Shown: piece by piece, positions 1 to 7,418 of the stretch | How positions within the stretch are numbered: the stretch's first letter is position 1 | Layout: every line of letters starts with the position of its first letter | Assembly (NCBI RefSeq): GCF_008704715.1 | Contig: NZ_CP023689.1 | Location: forward strand, 1,178,001 to 1,242,000 | Direction: 5' to 3' | Length of the DNA: 64,000 nt | Source of the DNA: Streptomyces chartreusis | GTDB taxonomy: Bacteria; Actinomycetota; Actinomycetes; Streptomycetales; Streptomycetaceae | Translations under genes and position numbers: made by a program | The notes under the pieces: generated by a model | Told to the model about the DNA's origin: nothing | Databases searched by the model: none | Seen by the model: only the letters and a program-made list of their open reading frames with translations

Positions 1-2
1 GG

Positions 3-815
3 GCGGGCAGGAACATCGTCGTGATCGGCGGCGGATGGATCGGCCTGGAGACCGCGGCGGCCGCCCGGACGGCCGGCGCCGACGTGACCGTCCTCGAACA
101 CTCGGAGCTTCCGCTGCTGAAGGTGCTGGGGCGGGAGGCGGCCGAGGTGTTCGCCGCGCTGCACGCCGACCACGGCGTCGAACTCCTGCCGAACGCGGGG
201 GTGGAGTCGCTCACCGGGACCGACGGCAGGGTGAGCGGGGTGCGGCTCGCCGACGGCCGGCACGTGCCCGCGGACGCCGTGGTCGTCGGCATCGGCATCA
301 CCCCGAACGTGGGGCTCGCCGAGGACGCGGGCCTGGAGGTGAACAACGGCATCGTGACCGACGAGCACCTGCGGACCTCGGTGGACGGCATCCTCGCCGC
401 CGGTGACGTCGCCAACGCCCGCCACCCGCTGCTCGGCCGTCACCTGCGGGTCGAGCACTGGGCCAACGCCCTGCACCAGCCGGAGGTCGCCGCGCTGAGC
501 ATGCTCGGCAGGGACGCCGTGTACGACCGGCTGCCGTACTTCTTCACCGATCAGTACGACCTCGGCATGGAGTACACGGGCCATGTGGAGCCGGGTGGCT
601 ACGACCGTGTCGTCTTCCGGGGCGAGCCGTCCGAGCGCCGGTTCATCGCGTTCTGGATGGCGGGCCGTCGGGTGCTGGCCGGGATGAACGTCAACGTGTG
701 GGACGTCGTCGACGCGATCCGCACGCTCATCACCTCCGGCGCGGACGTCGACGACAAGCTCCTCGCCGATCCCGACGTTCCCCTGGACCGCGTCCTGTCC
801 GGACACGACAAGTGA
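3..815 (+). CDS. FAD/NAD(P)-dependent ferredoxin reductase-like oxidoreductase (5' end outside window)
   Basis: The reading frame is open from base 3, so the N-terminal FAD domain lies outside the window. The visible part starts with a Rossmann motif (VVIGGGWIGLE) for NAD(P)H, continues to the second FAD-contact motif (GILAAGDVAN) and ends with a reductase C-terminal domain (RRFIAFWMAGRRVLAGMNV). This order is that of BphA4/AIFM3-type ferredoxin reductases, which pass electrons from NAD(P)H to a ferredoxin or Rieske partner; no such partner is visible here. A ferredoxin gene could lie upstream. It is followed after about 100 bp by an SdhA-like flavoprotein with its own ECF41-like promoter. 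The general oxidoreductase assignment is firm; the electron acceptor is unknown. Confidence 0.85.
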   Translation, partial: AGRNIVVIGGGWIGLETAAAARTAGADVTVLEHSELPLLKVLGREAAEVFAALHADHGVELLPNAGVESLTGTDGRVSGVRLADGRHVPADAVVVGIGITPNVGLAEDAGLEVNNGIVTDEHLRTSVDGILAAGDVANARHPLLGRHLRVEHWANALHQPEVAALSMLGRDAVYDRLPYFFTDQYDLGMEYTGHVEPGGYDRVVFRGEPSERRFIAFWMAGRRVLAGMNVNVWDVVDAIRTLITSGADVDDKLLADPDVPLDRVLSGHDK

Positions 816-856
816 CGACGAACACACGCAGAAGGGACCCCCGGGCGCCGGAAGAC

Positions 857-883
857 TGTCACAGATGAGCCGCCGGTCCGGTC
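857..883 (+). promoter_or_regulatory. Candidate ECF41-type promoter before the SdhA-like flavoprotein gene
   Basis: TGTCACA at 857-863 is followed by 16 bases and GGTC at 880-883. ECF41 sigma factors are known to use TGTCACA in the -35 region and CGTC in the -10 region. The site is 35 bp upstream of the chosen GTG start at 918, and the same N16 spacing recurs at three other sites near the sigma genes. Confidence 0.6.
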
Positions 884-917
884 GTAACTGGTGACATCCC
901 CCCGATCGGAGAAGACC

Positions 918-2648
918 GTGGCTATCACCGAACAACGTCTTTCCACCATGGTGCTGGTGATCGGCACCGGCGGTGCGGGTCTGCGCGCGGCGATCGAACT
1001 GGCCGAGGCCGGTGTCGACGTCCTCGCGGTCGGCAAGCGCCCCAAGGAGGACGCACACACGGCGCTGGCCGCCGGCGGCATCAACGCGGCCCTGGCCACG
1101 ATGGACCCCGAGGACAGCTGGCAGCAGCACGCGGCGGACACGATCAAGGAGAGCTATCTGCTCGCCGATCCCCGCACCGTCGAGATCGTCACCCAGGGCG
1201 CCGCCCGCGGCATCGACGACCTGGAGCGGTACGGCATGGCCTTCGCCCGCGAGGAGGACGGCCGTATCTCCCAGCGGTTCTTCGGCGCGCACAAGTTCCG
1301 GCGGACCGCGTTCGCCGGCGACTACACCGGTCTGGAGATCCAGCGCACGCTCATCAGGCGAGCCCAGCAGCTCGACATCCCCGTGCTCGACGGTGTCTAC
1401 ATCACCCGGCTGCTGGTGCACGACGGCGCCGTCTTCGGTGCCTACGGCTTCGACCTCGCGAGCGGGCGGCGCTACCTGATCCAGGCGGACGCGGTGATCC
1501 TCGCCGCGGGCGGCCACACGCGGATCTGGCGGCGCACCTCCTCGCGGCGCGACGAGAACACCGGCGACTCCTTCCGGCTGGCCGTGGACGCGGGCGCGCG
1601 GCTGCGCGACGCCGAGCTGGTGCAGTTCCACCCCTCCGGGATCATCGAGCCGGAGAACGCGGCCGGGACCCTGGTCAGCGAGGCCGCCCGCGGCGAGGGC
1701 GGGATCCTGCGCAACGCCCTCGGGGAGCGGTTCATGGCCCGCTACGACCCCGACCGGATGGAGCTGTCCACGCGCGACCGGGTGGCCCTGGCCTCGTACA
1801 CGGAGATCAAGGAAGGGCGGGGCACGCCCAACGGCGCGGTGTGGCTCGACGTCTCCCATCTGCCCCGGCAGACGATCATGACGCGGCTCCCCCGCGTCTA
1901 CCAGACGCTGCTCGACCTGCAGATGCTGGACATCACCCGCGAGCCCATCGAGATCGCGCCGACCGCGCACTACTCGATGGGCGGGGTGTGGGTGCGTCCC
2001 GAGGATCACAGCACGGACGTGGCCGGGCTGTACGCCATCGGTGAGGCGTCGAGCGGGCTGCACGGAGCGAACCGGCTCGGCGGGAACAGCCTCATCGAGC
2101 TGCTGGTCTTCGGCCGGATCACGGGGCAGGCGGCGGCCGCCTACTCGCAGTCCCTGACCGCGCAGCGGCGTTCGGCGGCGGCCGTCGCCGAGGCCCGTGC
2201 GGAGGTCGACGATCTGCTCGCCGCGGACGGGCCGGAGAACGTGCGCGCGCTGCAGCGCGCCATCCGCAACACCATGACGGAGCACGCGGGGGTCGTACGC
2301 GACGAGGAGGGCCTGCGGGCGGGCCTCGCGGAGCTCTCTGTGATCGAGAAGCGGATGGCGGACGTCGGCGTGCACCCGGACATCGCCGGCTATCAGGACC
2401 TCGCGCACGCCTTCGACCTGAAGTCGGCTGCCATGGCCGCCCGGGCCACGCTCGAATCGGCGCTGGAGCGTCGCGAGACGCGTGGCTGCCACAACCGCAG
2501 CGATCACCCCGACCAGGATCCGGCTCTGCGGGTGAATCTCGTGTGGTCCCCGGCGACCGGTGTGACCCGCGAGAGCATCCCGGATGTTCCGGACGAGATT
2601 TCCGCGCTGATGCAGGAAGTCTCGACCGAAGGAAAGCTTGTCGAATGA
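918..2648 (+). CDS. SdhA/FrdA-like FAD-binding flavoprotein without iron-sulfur partner
   Basis: A 576-residue soluble flavoprotein of the succinate dehydrogenase/fumarate reductase flavoprotein family. Near the N-terminus it has the dinucleotide motif VIGTGGAGLRAA and then AHTALAAGGINAAL. The His in that motif sits where SdhA/FrdA proteins bind FAD covalently, which argues against L-aspartate oxidase (no His there). FHPSGI and a HNRSDHPD-type C-terminus also fit SdhA. No iron-sulfur or membrane subunit lies beside it, so it is not a respiratory complex; a stand-alone reductase or dehydrogenase is more likely, perhaps fed by the ferredoxin reductase upstream. I chose GTG 918 because GGAGAAG lies six bases upstream; an in-frame GTG at 891 has no such site. 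An ECF41-like promoter precedes it. Confidence 0.8.
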   Translation: MAITEQRLSTMVLVIGTGGAGLRAAIELAEAGVDVLAVGKRPKEDAHTALAAGGINAALATMDPEDSWQQHAADTIKESYLLADPRTVEIVTQGAARGIDDLERYGMAFAREEDGRISQRFFGAHKFRRTAFAGDYTGLEIQRTLIRRAQQLDIPVLDGVYITRLLVHDGAVFGAYGFDLASGRRYLIQADAVILAAGGHTRIWRRTSSRRDENTGDSFRLAVDAGARLRDAELVQFHPSGIIEPENAAGTLVSEAARGEGGILRNALGERFMARYDPDRMELSTRDRVALASYTEIKEGRGTPNGAVWLDVSHLPRQTIMTRLPRVYQTLLDLQMLDITREPIEIAPTAHYSMGGVWVRPEDHSTDVAGLYAIGEASSGLHGANRLGGNSLIELLVFGRITGQAAAAYSQSLTAQRRSAAAVAEARAEVDDLLAADGPENVRALQRAIRNTMTEHAGVVRDEEGLRAGLAELSVIEKRMADVGVHPDIAGYQDLAHAFDLKSAAMAARATLESALERRETRGCHNRSDHPDQDPALRVNLVWSPATGVTRESIPDVPDEISALMQEVSTEGKLVE

Positions 2649-2694
2649 GCCGAGGGCGCCGGGCGGAAAAACTTCCGGATTTCTGCCCGGGGCC

Positions 2695-2721
2695 TGTCAC
2701 AGGCAGAACCCCTGCCCTGTC
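2695..2721 (+). promoter_or_regulatory. Candidate ECF41-type promoter before the NmrA-like SDR gene
   Basis: TGTCACA at 2695-2701, 16 bases, then TGTC at 2718-2721 (three of four matches to CGTC). It lies 41 bp upstream of the ATG at 2763 and repeats the layout found at 857, 4752 and, on the minus strand, 4741. Confidence 0.6.
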
Positions 2722-2762
2722 AATTCTGGTGCAGAACGAATTTTCTCCGAGAGGAATCCGTC

Positions 2763-3509
2763 ATGAAGGTCGTAGTGATCGGTGGAACCGGGCTCATCGG
2801 CTCGAAGCTGGTCGGCAAGCTGAACGAGCACGGGCACGAGGCGGTCGCGGCCGCGCCCAACACCGGCGTCAACACCCTCACGGGAGAGGGTCTCGCGGAG
2901 GTGCTGAAGGGCGCGTCGGTCGTGGTCGACGTGTCCAACTCGCCCTCGTGGGAGGACGAGGCCGTCCTGACCTTCTTCCGGACCTCCACCGCCAACCTGC
3001 TCCAGGCGGAGGCCGAGGCCGGTGAGACGCACCACGTGGCGCTGTCCGTGGTCGGCACCGACCGGCTCCAGGAGAGCGGGTACTTCCGTGCCAAGCAGGC
3101 GCAGGAAGAGCTGATCAAGGCGTCCGGCATGCCCTACTCCATCGTCCACGCCACCCAGTTCTTCGAGTTCATCAAGGGGATCGCGGACATCTCGACGGAC
3201 GGTGACACCGTGCACATGTCCTCGGCCAAGTTCCAGCCGATCTACTCCGACGACGTGGCGGCGGCCGTCGGCCGCACCGCGGTGGGCGCGCCCGTCAACG
3301 GCGTGGTGGAGATCGCCGGCCCCGAGGTGTTCCAGCTCGACGAGCTGATCCGGAAGACCCTCGCCGACGCGAACGACCCCCGCACGGTCGTCACGGACCC
3401 GAAGGCCGGCTACTCCGGTGCCCAGCTCCAGGAGACGACGCTCCTGCCGGGTCCGGACGCGCACATCGCGGAGACCAAGCTGTCCGACTGGATGGCGCGG
3501 CAGCAGTAG
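2763..3509 (+). CDS. NAD(P)H-binding atypical SDR (NmrA/epimerase-like)
   Basis: A 248-residue protein with an N-terminal nucleotide motif KVVVIGGTGLIGSKL and the fold features of atypical short-chain dehydrogenases (NmrA/NAD-dependent epimerase group). A classical YxxxK is replaced by a Y-FRAKQ stretch (ESGYFRAKQAQEE, about residue 103), as in the NmrA/HSCARG-like group. Such proteins are typical targets of ECF41 sigma factors, whose neighbourhoods encode carboxymuconolactone decarboxylases, oxidoreductases and epimerases. The start ATG is preceded by GAGAGGA. Substrate unknown. A strong hairpin follows the stop codon at 3525-3550. Confidence 0.85.
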   Translation: MKVVVIGGTGLIGSKLVGKLNEHGHEAVAAAPNTGVNTLTGEGLAEVLKGASVVVDVSNSPSWEDEAVLTFFRTSTANLLQAEAEAGETHHVALSVVGTDRLQESGYFRAKQAQEELIKASGMPYSIVHATQFFEFIKGIADISTDGDTVHMSSAKFQPIYSDDVAAAVGRTAVGAPVNGVVEIAGPEVFQLDELIRKTLADANDPRTVVTDPKAGYSGAQLQETTLLPGPDAHIAETKLSDWMARQQ

Positions 3510-3524
3510 AACACGGCCGGAAAG

Positions 3525-3550
3525 TGGCCCCTGCCGACGGGCAGGGGCCA
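3525..3550 (+). terminator. Hairpin terminator after the SDR gene
   Basis: Perfect 11-bp inverted repeat TGGCCCCTGCC / GGCAGGGGCCA with a four-base loop, 16 bp after the stop codon of the SDR gene. No T-run follows, as is common for Streptomyces. Confidence 0.75.
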
Positions 3551-3557
3551 TTCCCCG

Positions 3558-3587
3558 TCATTTGATGTCTCCACTCATTTGATGTCT
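3558..3587. repeat. Two exact 13-bp direct repeats, period 17
   Basis: TCATTTGATGTCT occurs at 3558-3570 and again at 3575-3587. The pair lies between the SDR terminator and the end of the ECF sigma gene. It is unusually AT-rich for this genome. A regulator site or a remnant of slippage are both possible. Confidence 0.6.
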
Positions 3588-3619
3588 GCGCTTCGGATTC
3601 GCCTTCATGACCGGTCGGT

Positions 3620-4357
3620 TTATGCGTGCGCGTCCGTCGAGAGGACCGCTTCCAGATGCGCGAGGTCGCCGTACTGGGCCGCGGCGAGGAATGCCTGGAC
3701 GAGCCGGCGGTGCGCGACGGAGTCCACGGGCTGCCGGGGACGGTCCGCGGCGAGCCGCTCCTGGGCCCTCGACGCCTGCTGCCTGGTGTTGTCGACGCCG
3801 ATGCCCAGGAGCTCGGCGATCCGGCCGTACGGGTAGTCGAAACCCTCCCGCAGGACGTACACCGCACGCTGCCTGGGTGTCAGCGTCTGCATCAGCAGGC
3901 GGACCGCTCCTTCGGCGACGTCGTGCCGCTCCGCCACCGCTTCCGGTGTGGCGTCGAGGTCCGTGGACTCCGGGAGCCAGGGACTGGCGCAGGACTCCCG
4001 GCGCTTCCAAGCGGACTGGACGAGGTTGATCGCGAGGCGGGCGGTGGTCGTCCTGAGCAGCGCCGAAGGGTTGCGGACGACGGTGCGGTCGGCCCGCTGC
4101 CAGCGCAGCCAGGCTTCCTGGATGACGTCCTCCGCCTCGTCGGTGTCACCGACGATCCGATGGGCGATCTTGAAGAGACCGGGTCTGGCCTGCATGAACA
4201 CCGATGTGGCGTCGTCGGGTACGACCATCGCCGGGGCGGCCGTCCCGACCGCCCCCTTCCGGCCTGGCCCGGCTTCGACCAGATGCGTCTCCACGACCGG
4301 CTCCCTGGCTCGGTGGGTCGGCGGCCCGAAAAGGGGCCTACTCCAACATCCCGCCAC
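3620..4357 (-). CDS. ECF41-like RNA polymerase sigma factor lacking the SnoaL regulatory domain
   Basis: A 245-residue extracytoplasmic-function sigma factor. Region 2 spans about residues 55-120 (AHRIVGDTDEAEDVIQEAW), the linker carries the ECF41-typical WLPE motif (127-130) and region 4 spans about 150-203 (LTPRQRAVYVLREGFDYPY). After the short lead-in to a SnoaL-like domain (AFLAAAQYGDLAHLEAVLS) the frame ends in TAA, so the roughly 100-residue C-terminal domain is missing, and the other two frames beyond the stop do not restore it. It is read 28 bp after whiB, probably in one operon from the promoter at 4715-4741. The first 43 residues look unlike the family; an internal ATG at 4228 (MVVPDDATS) could be the true start. 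It probably drives the TGTCACA-N16-GGTC promoters around it. Confidence 0.8.
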   Translation of the reverse strand: MAGCWSRPLFGPPTHRAREPVVETHLVEAGPGRKGAVGTAAPAMVVPDDATSVFMQARPGLFKIAHRIVGDTDEAEDVIQEAWLRWQRADRTVVRNPSALLRTTTARLAINLVQSAWKRRESCASPWLPESTDLDATPEAVAERHDVAEGAVRLLMQTLTPRQRAVYVLREGFDYPYGRIAELLGIGVDNTRQQASRAQERLAADRPRQPVDSVAHRRLVQAFLAAAQYGDLAHLEAVLSTDAHA

Positions 4358-4385
4358 GGACGAGCGACCGCACCTCGCGGCCGGG

Positions 4386-4649
4386 TCAGGGTGTGACGCG
4401 TCCCGGGGAAGCGGGTACCGGGCGCCGGGTCATGGCCTGGCGTTCCTGTTCCGTGGTGCCGCCCCAGATGCCGTCCATCGGTCCCGCGTCGAGGGCCCAG
4501 GCGAGGCACTGCTCGCGCACCGGGCAGCGCCGGCAGACAGCCTTCGCCTCGTCCGTCTGGATCAGCGTCGGACCGCTGCCGCTGTGCCCGACGGGGAAGA
4601 ACAGATCAGGGTCCTCGGCCTGGCAGCTCGCCCTTTCACGCCATTCCAC
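4386..4649 (-). CDS. WhiB-family iron-sulfur transcriptional regulator
   Basis: An 87-residue WhiB-like protein. Four cysteines (9, 39, 42, 48; C-X29-C-X2-C-X5-C) would bind a 4Fe-4S cluster, followed by the G(I/V)WGG turn (GIWGG, 60-64) and a basic C-terminus with RQAMTRR for DNA binding. WhiB-like proteins typically bind region 4 of a sigma factor. The GTG start at 4649 is fixed by AGGAGG seven bases upstream; the longer open frame upstream is spurious. It is the first gene of a probable two-gene operon with the ECF41-like sigma factor, which could be its partner, although known WhiB proteins bind the principal sigma factor. Which Wbl subfamily it belongs to is not clear. Confidence 0.92.
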   Translation of the reverse strand: MEWRERASCQAEDPDLFFPVGHSGSGPTLIQTDEAKAVCRRCPVREQCLAWALDAGPMDGIWGGTTEQERQAMTRRPVPASPGRVTP

Positions 4650-4714
4650 GGAAGACCTCCTCGGCGATCGGCTGCCGGTGCCGCACGGGGCGCGGCACGG
4701 CCCGTCACTGCTGT

Positions 4715-4741
4715 GACCGGATGGCGGCCGTTTTCGTGACA
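4715..4741 (-). promoter_or_regulatory. Candidate ECF41-type promoter of the whiB-sigma operon
   Basis: On the minus strand TGTCACG (4741-4735) is followed by 16 bases and GGTC (4718-4715). It faces the promoter at 4752-4778; the two -35 elements form an 8-bp inverted repeat GTGACAGG/CCTGTCAC (4736-4757). It would give a leader of about 60 bases before whiB. Confidence 0.55.
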
Positions 4742-4751
4742 GGCGGGCCCC

Positions 4752-4778
4752 TGTCACAGGGCGCGGGCCTGTCCGGTC
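4752..4778 (+). promoter_or_regulatory. Candidate ECF41-type promoter of the sigma-like SnoaL gene
   Basis: TGTCACA at 4752-4758, 16 bases, GGTC at 4775-4778, matching the known ECF41 promoter layout. Transcription would start about 70 bp before the GTG at 4855. It is back to back with the promoter of the whiB-sigma operon. Confidence 0.6.
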
Positions 4779-4854
4779 ACACCTGACGAGCGGACGCATC
4801 ACGAGAACGATGCGGTGGTCGTCCTGGGGAGCTGCGCGCGAGGGAGGTCGGGTT

Positions 4855-5571
4855 GTGGCGGGTGCGGACGATGCGGTGTCGCTGGTGGAGTTGGTGGACG
4901 AGCGGCGGCATCTGCTGGATGTGGCGTTCTGGATGCTGGGCAGCGGGCGCGAGGCCGAGCGTGTGATCGACGAGGCGTACCGGCGGTGGTTCGGGCTGCC
5001 GGACGCGGAGCGGACCCGGATCTCGGAGCCGCGGTCGTGGTTGTGCCGGGTGGTGGGCGGCGCGTGCCTGTCCCGGCTGGCGTCACCGGGACAGTGCGGG
5101 ACGGGCGCGGATGAGGTCGGTGGGGCGCTGGTGGACTCTTCGTCCCCGGCGGACCGGGCACGCCGGAGTCTGCGGGACCGGCGGGGGCGGCCGACGTCGG
5201 TGGAAGAGCACGACGCGGTGGTGCGGGCGGTGCGTGAGGCGTGTGCGCGTGAGGACGAGGAGGTGCTGGCGTCGTTGCTCGCGGCGGACACGGCGGCGTT
5301 CTTCGACGGTGGCGGGAAGGTCCGGGCGCTGATCAGGCCCGTGGAGGGAAGGGGGTCGGTGGCGCGGAGTCTGCTGACGCTGCTGGCGCGGCATCCTCGG
5401 ACCACGCTGGACACGCATGCGGTCAACGGCCGGACCGGGCTGGTGGTGCGCTACGGCCGTCAGGTCGCTGCGGTCATCAGCCTCGACGTCGTCGGACCGC
5501 ACGTCGTGCAGGTCTGGGTCACCCTCAACCCCGACAAACTCCGCACCTGGAATCACCCGGTCGGCCCGTGA
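4855..5571 (+). CDS. ECF41-like protein with region 2 and SnoaL domain but no sigma region 4
   Basis: A 238-residue protein. Residues about 10-80 resemble sigma region 2 (LDVAFWMLGSGREAERVI, then EPRSWLCRVV). Residues about 115-238 are the SnoaL-like extension of ECF41 factors, with DGGGK (151-155) and the C-terminal NPDKL motif (225-229). The region 4 helix-turn-helix that should lie between is absent, so the protein should not recognise a -35 element. In ECF41 factors the SnoaL extension controls the attached sigma factor, and this protein may do so in trans for the neighbouring factor that lacks it. GTG 4855 was chosen because GGGAGG lies seven bases upstream. Its reading frame is intact and has its own ECF41-like promoter, which argues against a pseudogene. 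Alternative: a degenerate sigma factor with no function. Confidence 0.75.
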   Translation: MAGADDAVSLVELVDERRHLLDVAFWMLGSGREAERVIDEAYRRWFGLPDAERTRISEPRSWLCRVVGGACLSRLASPGQCGTGADEVGGALVDSSSPADRARRSLRDRRGRPTSVEEHDAVVRAVREACAREDEEVLASLLAADTAAFFDGGGKVRALIRPVEGRGSVARSLLTLLARHPRTTLDTHAVNGRTGLVVRYGRQVAAVISLDVVGPHVVQVWVTLNPDKLRTWNHPVGP

Positions 5572-5591
5572 CGTCGCGCCGGCCCGGGCCT

Positions 5592-7403
5592 CTACCGCGC
5601 CAGGCGTTCCTGAGCCACTTCACCGCTCGGTATGACCGGGCGTGGGGCGATCACGGGTGCCGTCCCTTCGAATCGGCTGGGGAACGGGTACTTCCGTTCC
5701 AGGAAGTCGTGGATGACGGCCTGCGTCGCCGATCGCGCGGCCGGGTCGGTGTCCACGTCGTTGAGGCAGAAGAAGTCGATGTCCTCGCCGGCCGCGAGGC
5801 GGGCCAGGCGGCGCCGCATGTCCGGTGTGCCCAGTTGGACGTAGCGGAACCGGTAGTCGGCGGGGACGGCCCGGCCGCTCATGATCGCCCAGTGATGGTG
5901 GAGCGTGGACGCCGGAGCGACGTCCGAGGTGGAGCGGAAGCGCGAGTAGGAGGTCCGCTCGAGCTCCTCGATGCCGAGGCTCTCCATCTCCCGCATGACC
6001 GAGAGCAGTTGGGGATGCGGAGTGTGCAGCGACTTGTGGGTGATGTTCGTGCCGTGGAAGCGTCTGATCACCTCGCGGGCGTTCTTGCCCGCGGAGTTCG
6101 GGGCCGGCTCCAGCGGATGCGGGGCGCCGACGCCGAGCTTCAGCGGTGACAGCGGGATCCGGGCGATGCCGTTGCCGTGGAAGAAGTGCTCCGCCCGTAC
6201 CGGGCGGTTGATGAAGACGTCGTCGTTGAAGTAGAGGTAGTGGTCCGACAGGCCACGGATGTGGTGCAGCCTGCTCTCTATGGCATGCGAGTTGAAGACG
6301 GGGAGCGCGTCCGCCGGGAGGATCTCCCGGTGGTCCACCACCGTCAGGCCCTCCGCGTCCGGGTCCAGCCAGGCGGGAAGCTGGGAGTCGGTCACGAGGT
6401 ACACGTGCCGCACGAAGCCGGCGTACATCTCCAACGACCGCAGCGCGTACCTCAGTTCGTCGTGGTCGGTGTAGCGGGAGGCGCCGGTCTCGCGCGGGGC
6501 GATGACGTTGTCGGAGAGCGCCTGGTGGGCGCGCCGCTTCGCGGCCATCGCGGGGTCGTCCCCGTCGACCCAGGTGTACACGGCGTCGACGGGGAACCGC
6601 ACCTCGTCGATGCCCGGCTCGGCGAACGGGGCGAACGTCGGCACGCTGCGGCCGCGCGACGCCACCGCGGCCGGCTGCTGCGCCGCCACCGGCAGCACCT
6701 CCGACACGGGGTTGCGGCGCGGGGCGACGAGCGCCGTGCCGAAGGTGTCCGGCAGCCGGCTGCCGGGCACGGTGAACCAGGACGGATCCCCCGAGGCGGT
6801 GCCGAAGTCCCGGCCGTGCCGCCAGAACTCGATGTCGCACCCCGTTTCGAGGCCGGTGAGCACCTGCTTCCCCGGGCCGAGGCGCACCACGCCGGTGCGG
6901 AGCACCGCGGCCCGCTTCAGCGCGCGCGGCAGCTTCCGGTCCGCCCACAGGGCCGCGTTCGTCACCGCTCCGTCGGCGCCGACGGCGGCGACGTACCCGA
7001 CGGTGCCGGCGAAGCGCAGGGCGGCCTGCGAGAGGACCATGCCGCGGTACGTCTCCGCGACGCCGACGATCTGCCGCGGCCCGCCCTGCCCGAGGTCGGC
7101 GGGGACGAGGAAGTACGGGACGCCCAGCTCCTCCAGCAGGGCGCACACCCGGTCCAGATCGGCTTCAACGGCGTCCGCGGCGGTGTAACCCGCGACGGTA
7201 CGGCCGTACAGCCGCATCGGTCCGAAGGTGACCCGGCGCAGTCCCGGGTCGGCGGCCCGCAGGCGCCGTCGGGGCCGGGCCGCGCGCAGCGCCCACAGCC
7301 GGGCCGACAGCCAGAGCCTCAGGCGTACCAGATTGCTCCGCACCGCCCGCACGCCCCCGAGCGTGGCAACGCGGTGACGGATGTCCATGCCCCCCATGTC
7401 CAT
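5592..7403 (-). CDS. Stealth-family sugar-phosphate transferase (second of tandem pair)
   Basis: A 603-residue protein with the four conserved regions of Stealth proteins: CR1 at about 270-290 (VYTWVDGDDP), CR2 at about 308-400 (SRYTDHDELRYALRSLEMY to YFNDDVF), CR3 at about 455-475 (HKSLHTPHPQ) and CR4 near 544-553 (FFCLNDVDTD). This family includes the GlcNAc-1-phosphotransferase catalytic fold and bacterial capsule hexose-1-phosphate transferases. The likely role is adding sugar phosphates to a cell-surface glycopolymer. The 260-residue N-terminal part has no clear catalytic motif but is shared with the neighbour. It starts 15 bp after the upstream paralogue, so both are probably one transcript; ATG 7403 or the in-frame ATG 7388 may be used. 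Confidence 0.85.
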   Translation of the reverse strand: MDMGGMDIRHRVATLGGVRAVRSNLVRLRLWLSARLWALRAARPRRRLRAADPGLRRVTFGPMRLYGRTVAGYTAADAVEADLDRVCALLEELGVPYFLVPADLGQGGPRQIVGVAETYRGMVLSQAALRFAGTVGYVAAVGADGAVTNAALWADRKLPRALKRAAVLRTGVVRLGPGKQVLTGLETGCDIEFWRHGRDFGTASGDPSWFTVPGSRLPDTFGTALVAPRRNPVSEVLPVAAQQPAAVASRGRSVPTFAPFAEPGIDEVRFPVDAVYTWVDGDDPAMAAKRRAHQALSDNVIAPRETGASRYTDHDELRYALRSLEMYAGFVRHVYLVTDSQLPAWLDPDAEGLTVVDHREILPADALPVFNSHAIESRLHHIRGLSDHYLYFNDDVFINRPVRAEHFFHGNGIARIPLSPLKLGVGAPHPLEPAPNSAGKNAREVIRRFHGTNITHKSLHTPHPQLLSVMREMESLGIEELERTSYSRFRSTSDVAPASTLHHHWAIMSGRAVPADYRFRYVQLGTPDMRRRLARLAAGEDIDFFCLNDVDTDPAARSATQAVIHDFLERKYPFPSRFEGTAPVIAPRPVIPSGEVAQERLAR

Positions 7404-7418
7404 GCCCCCCAGCCCCCG

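Noticed and set aside
918..2648. L-aspartate oxidase (NadB)
   Set aside because: The His for covalent FAD and the SdhA-like C-terminus do not fit NadB, and no nadA/nadC lies nearby.
3510..4357. Simple frameshift as the cause of the short ECF sigma
   Set aside because: No other frame after the stop continues with SnoaL motifs; the domain is really absent from this locus.
4855..5571. Reading the sigma-like gene as a pseudogene
   Set aside because: Frame, ribosome-binding site, promoter and the DGGGK and NPDKL motifs are all intact, so only region 4 is missing.
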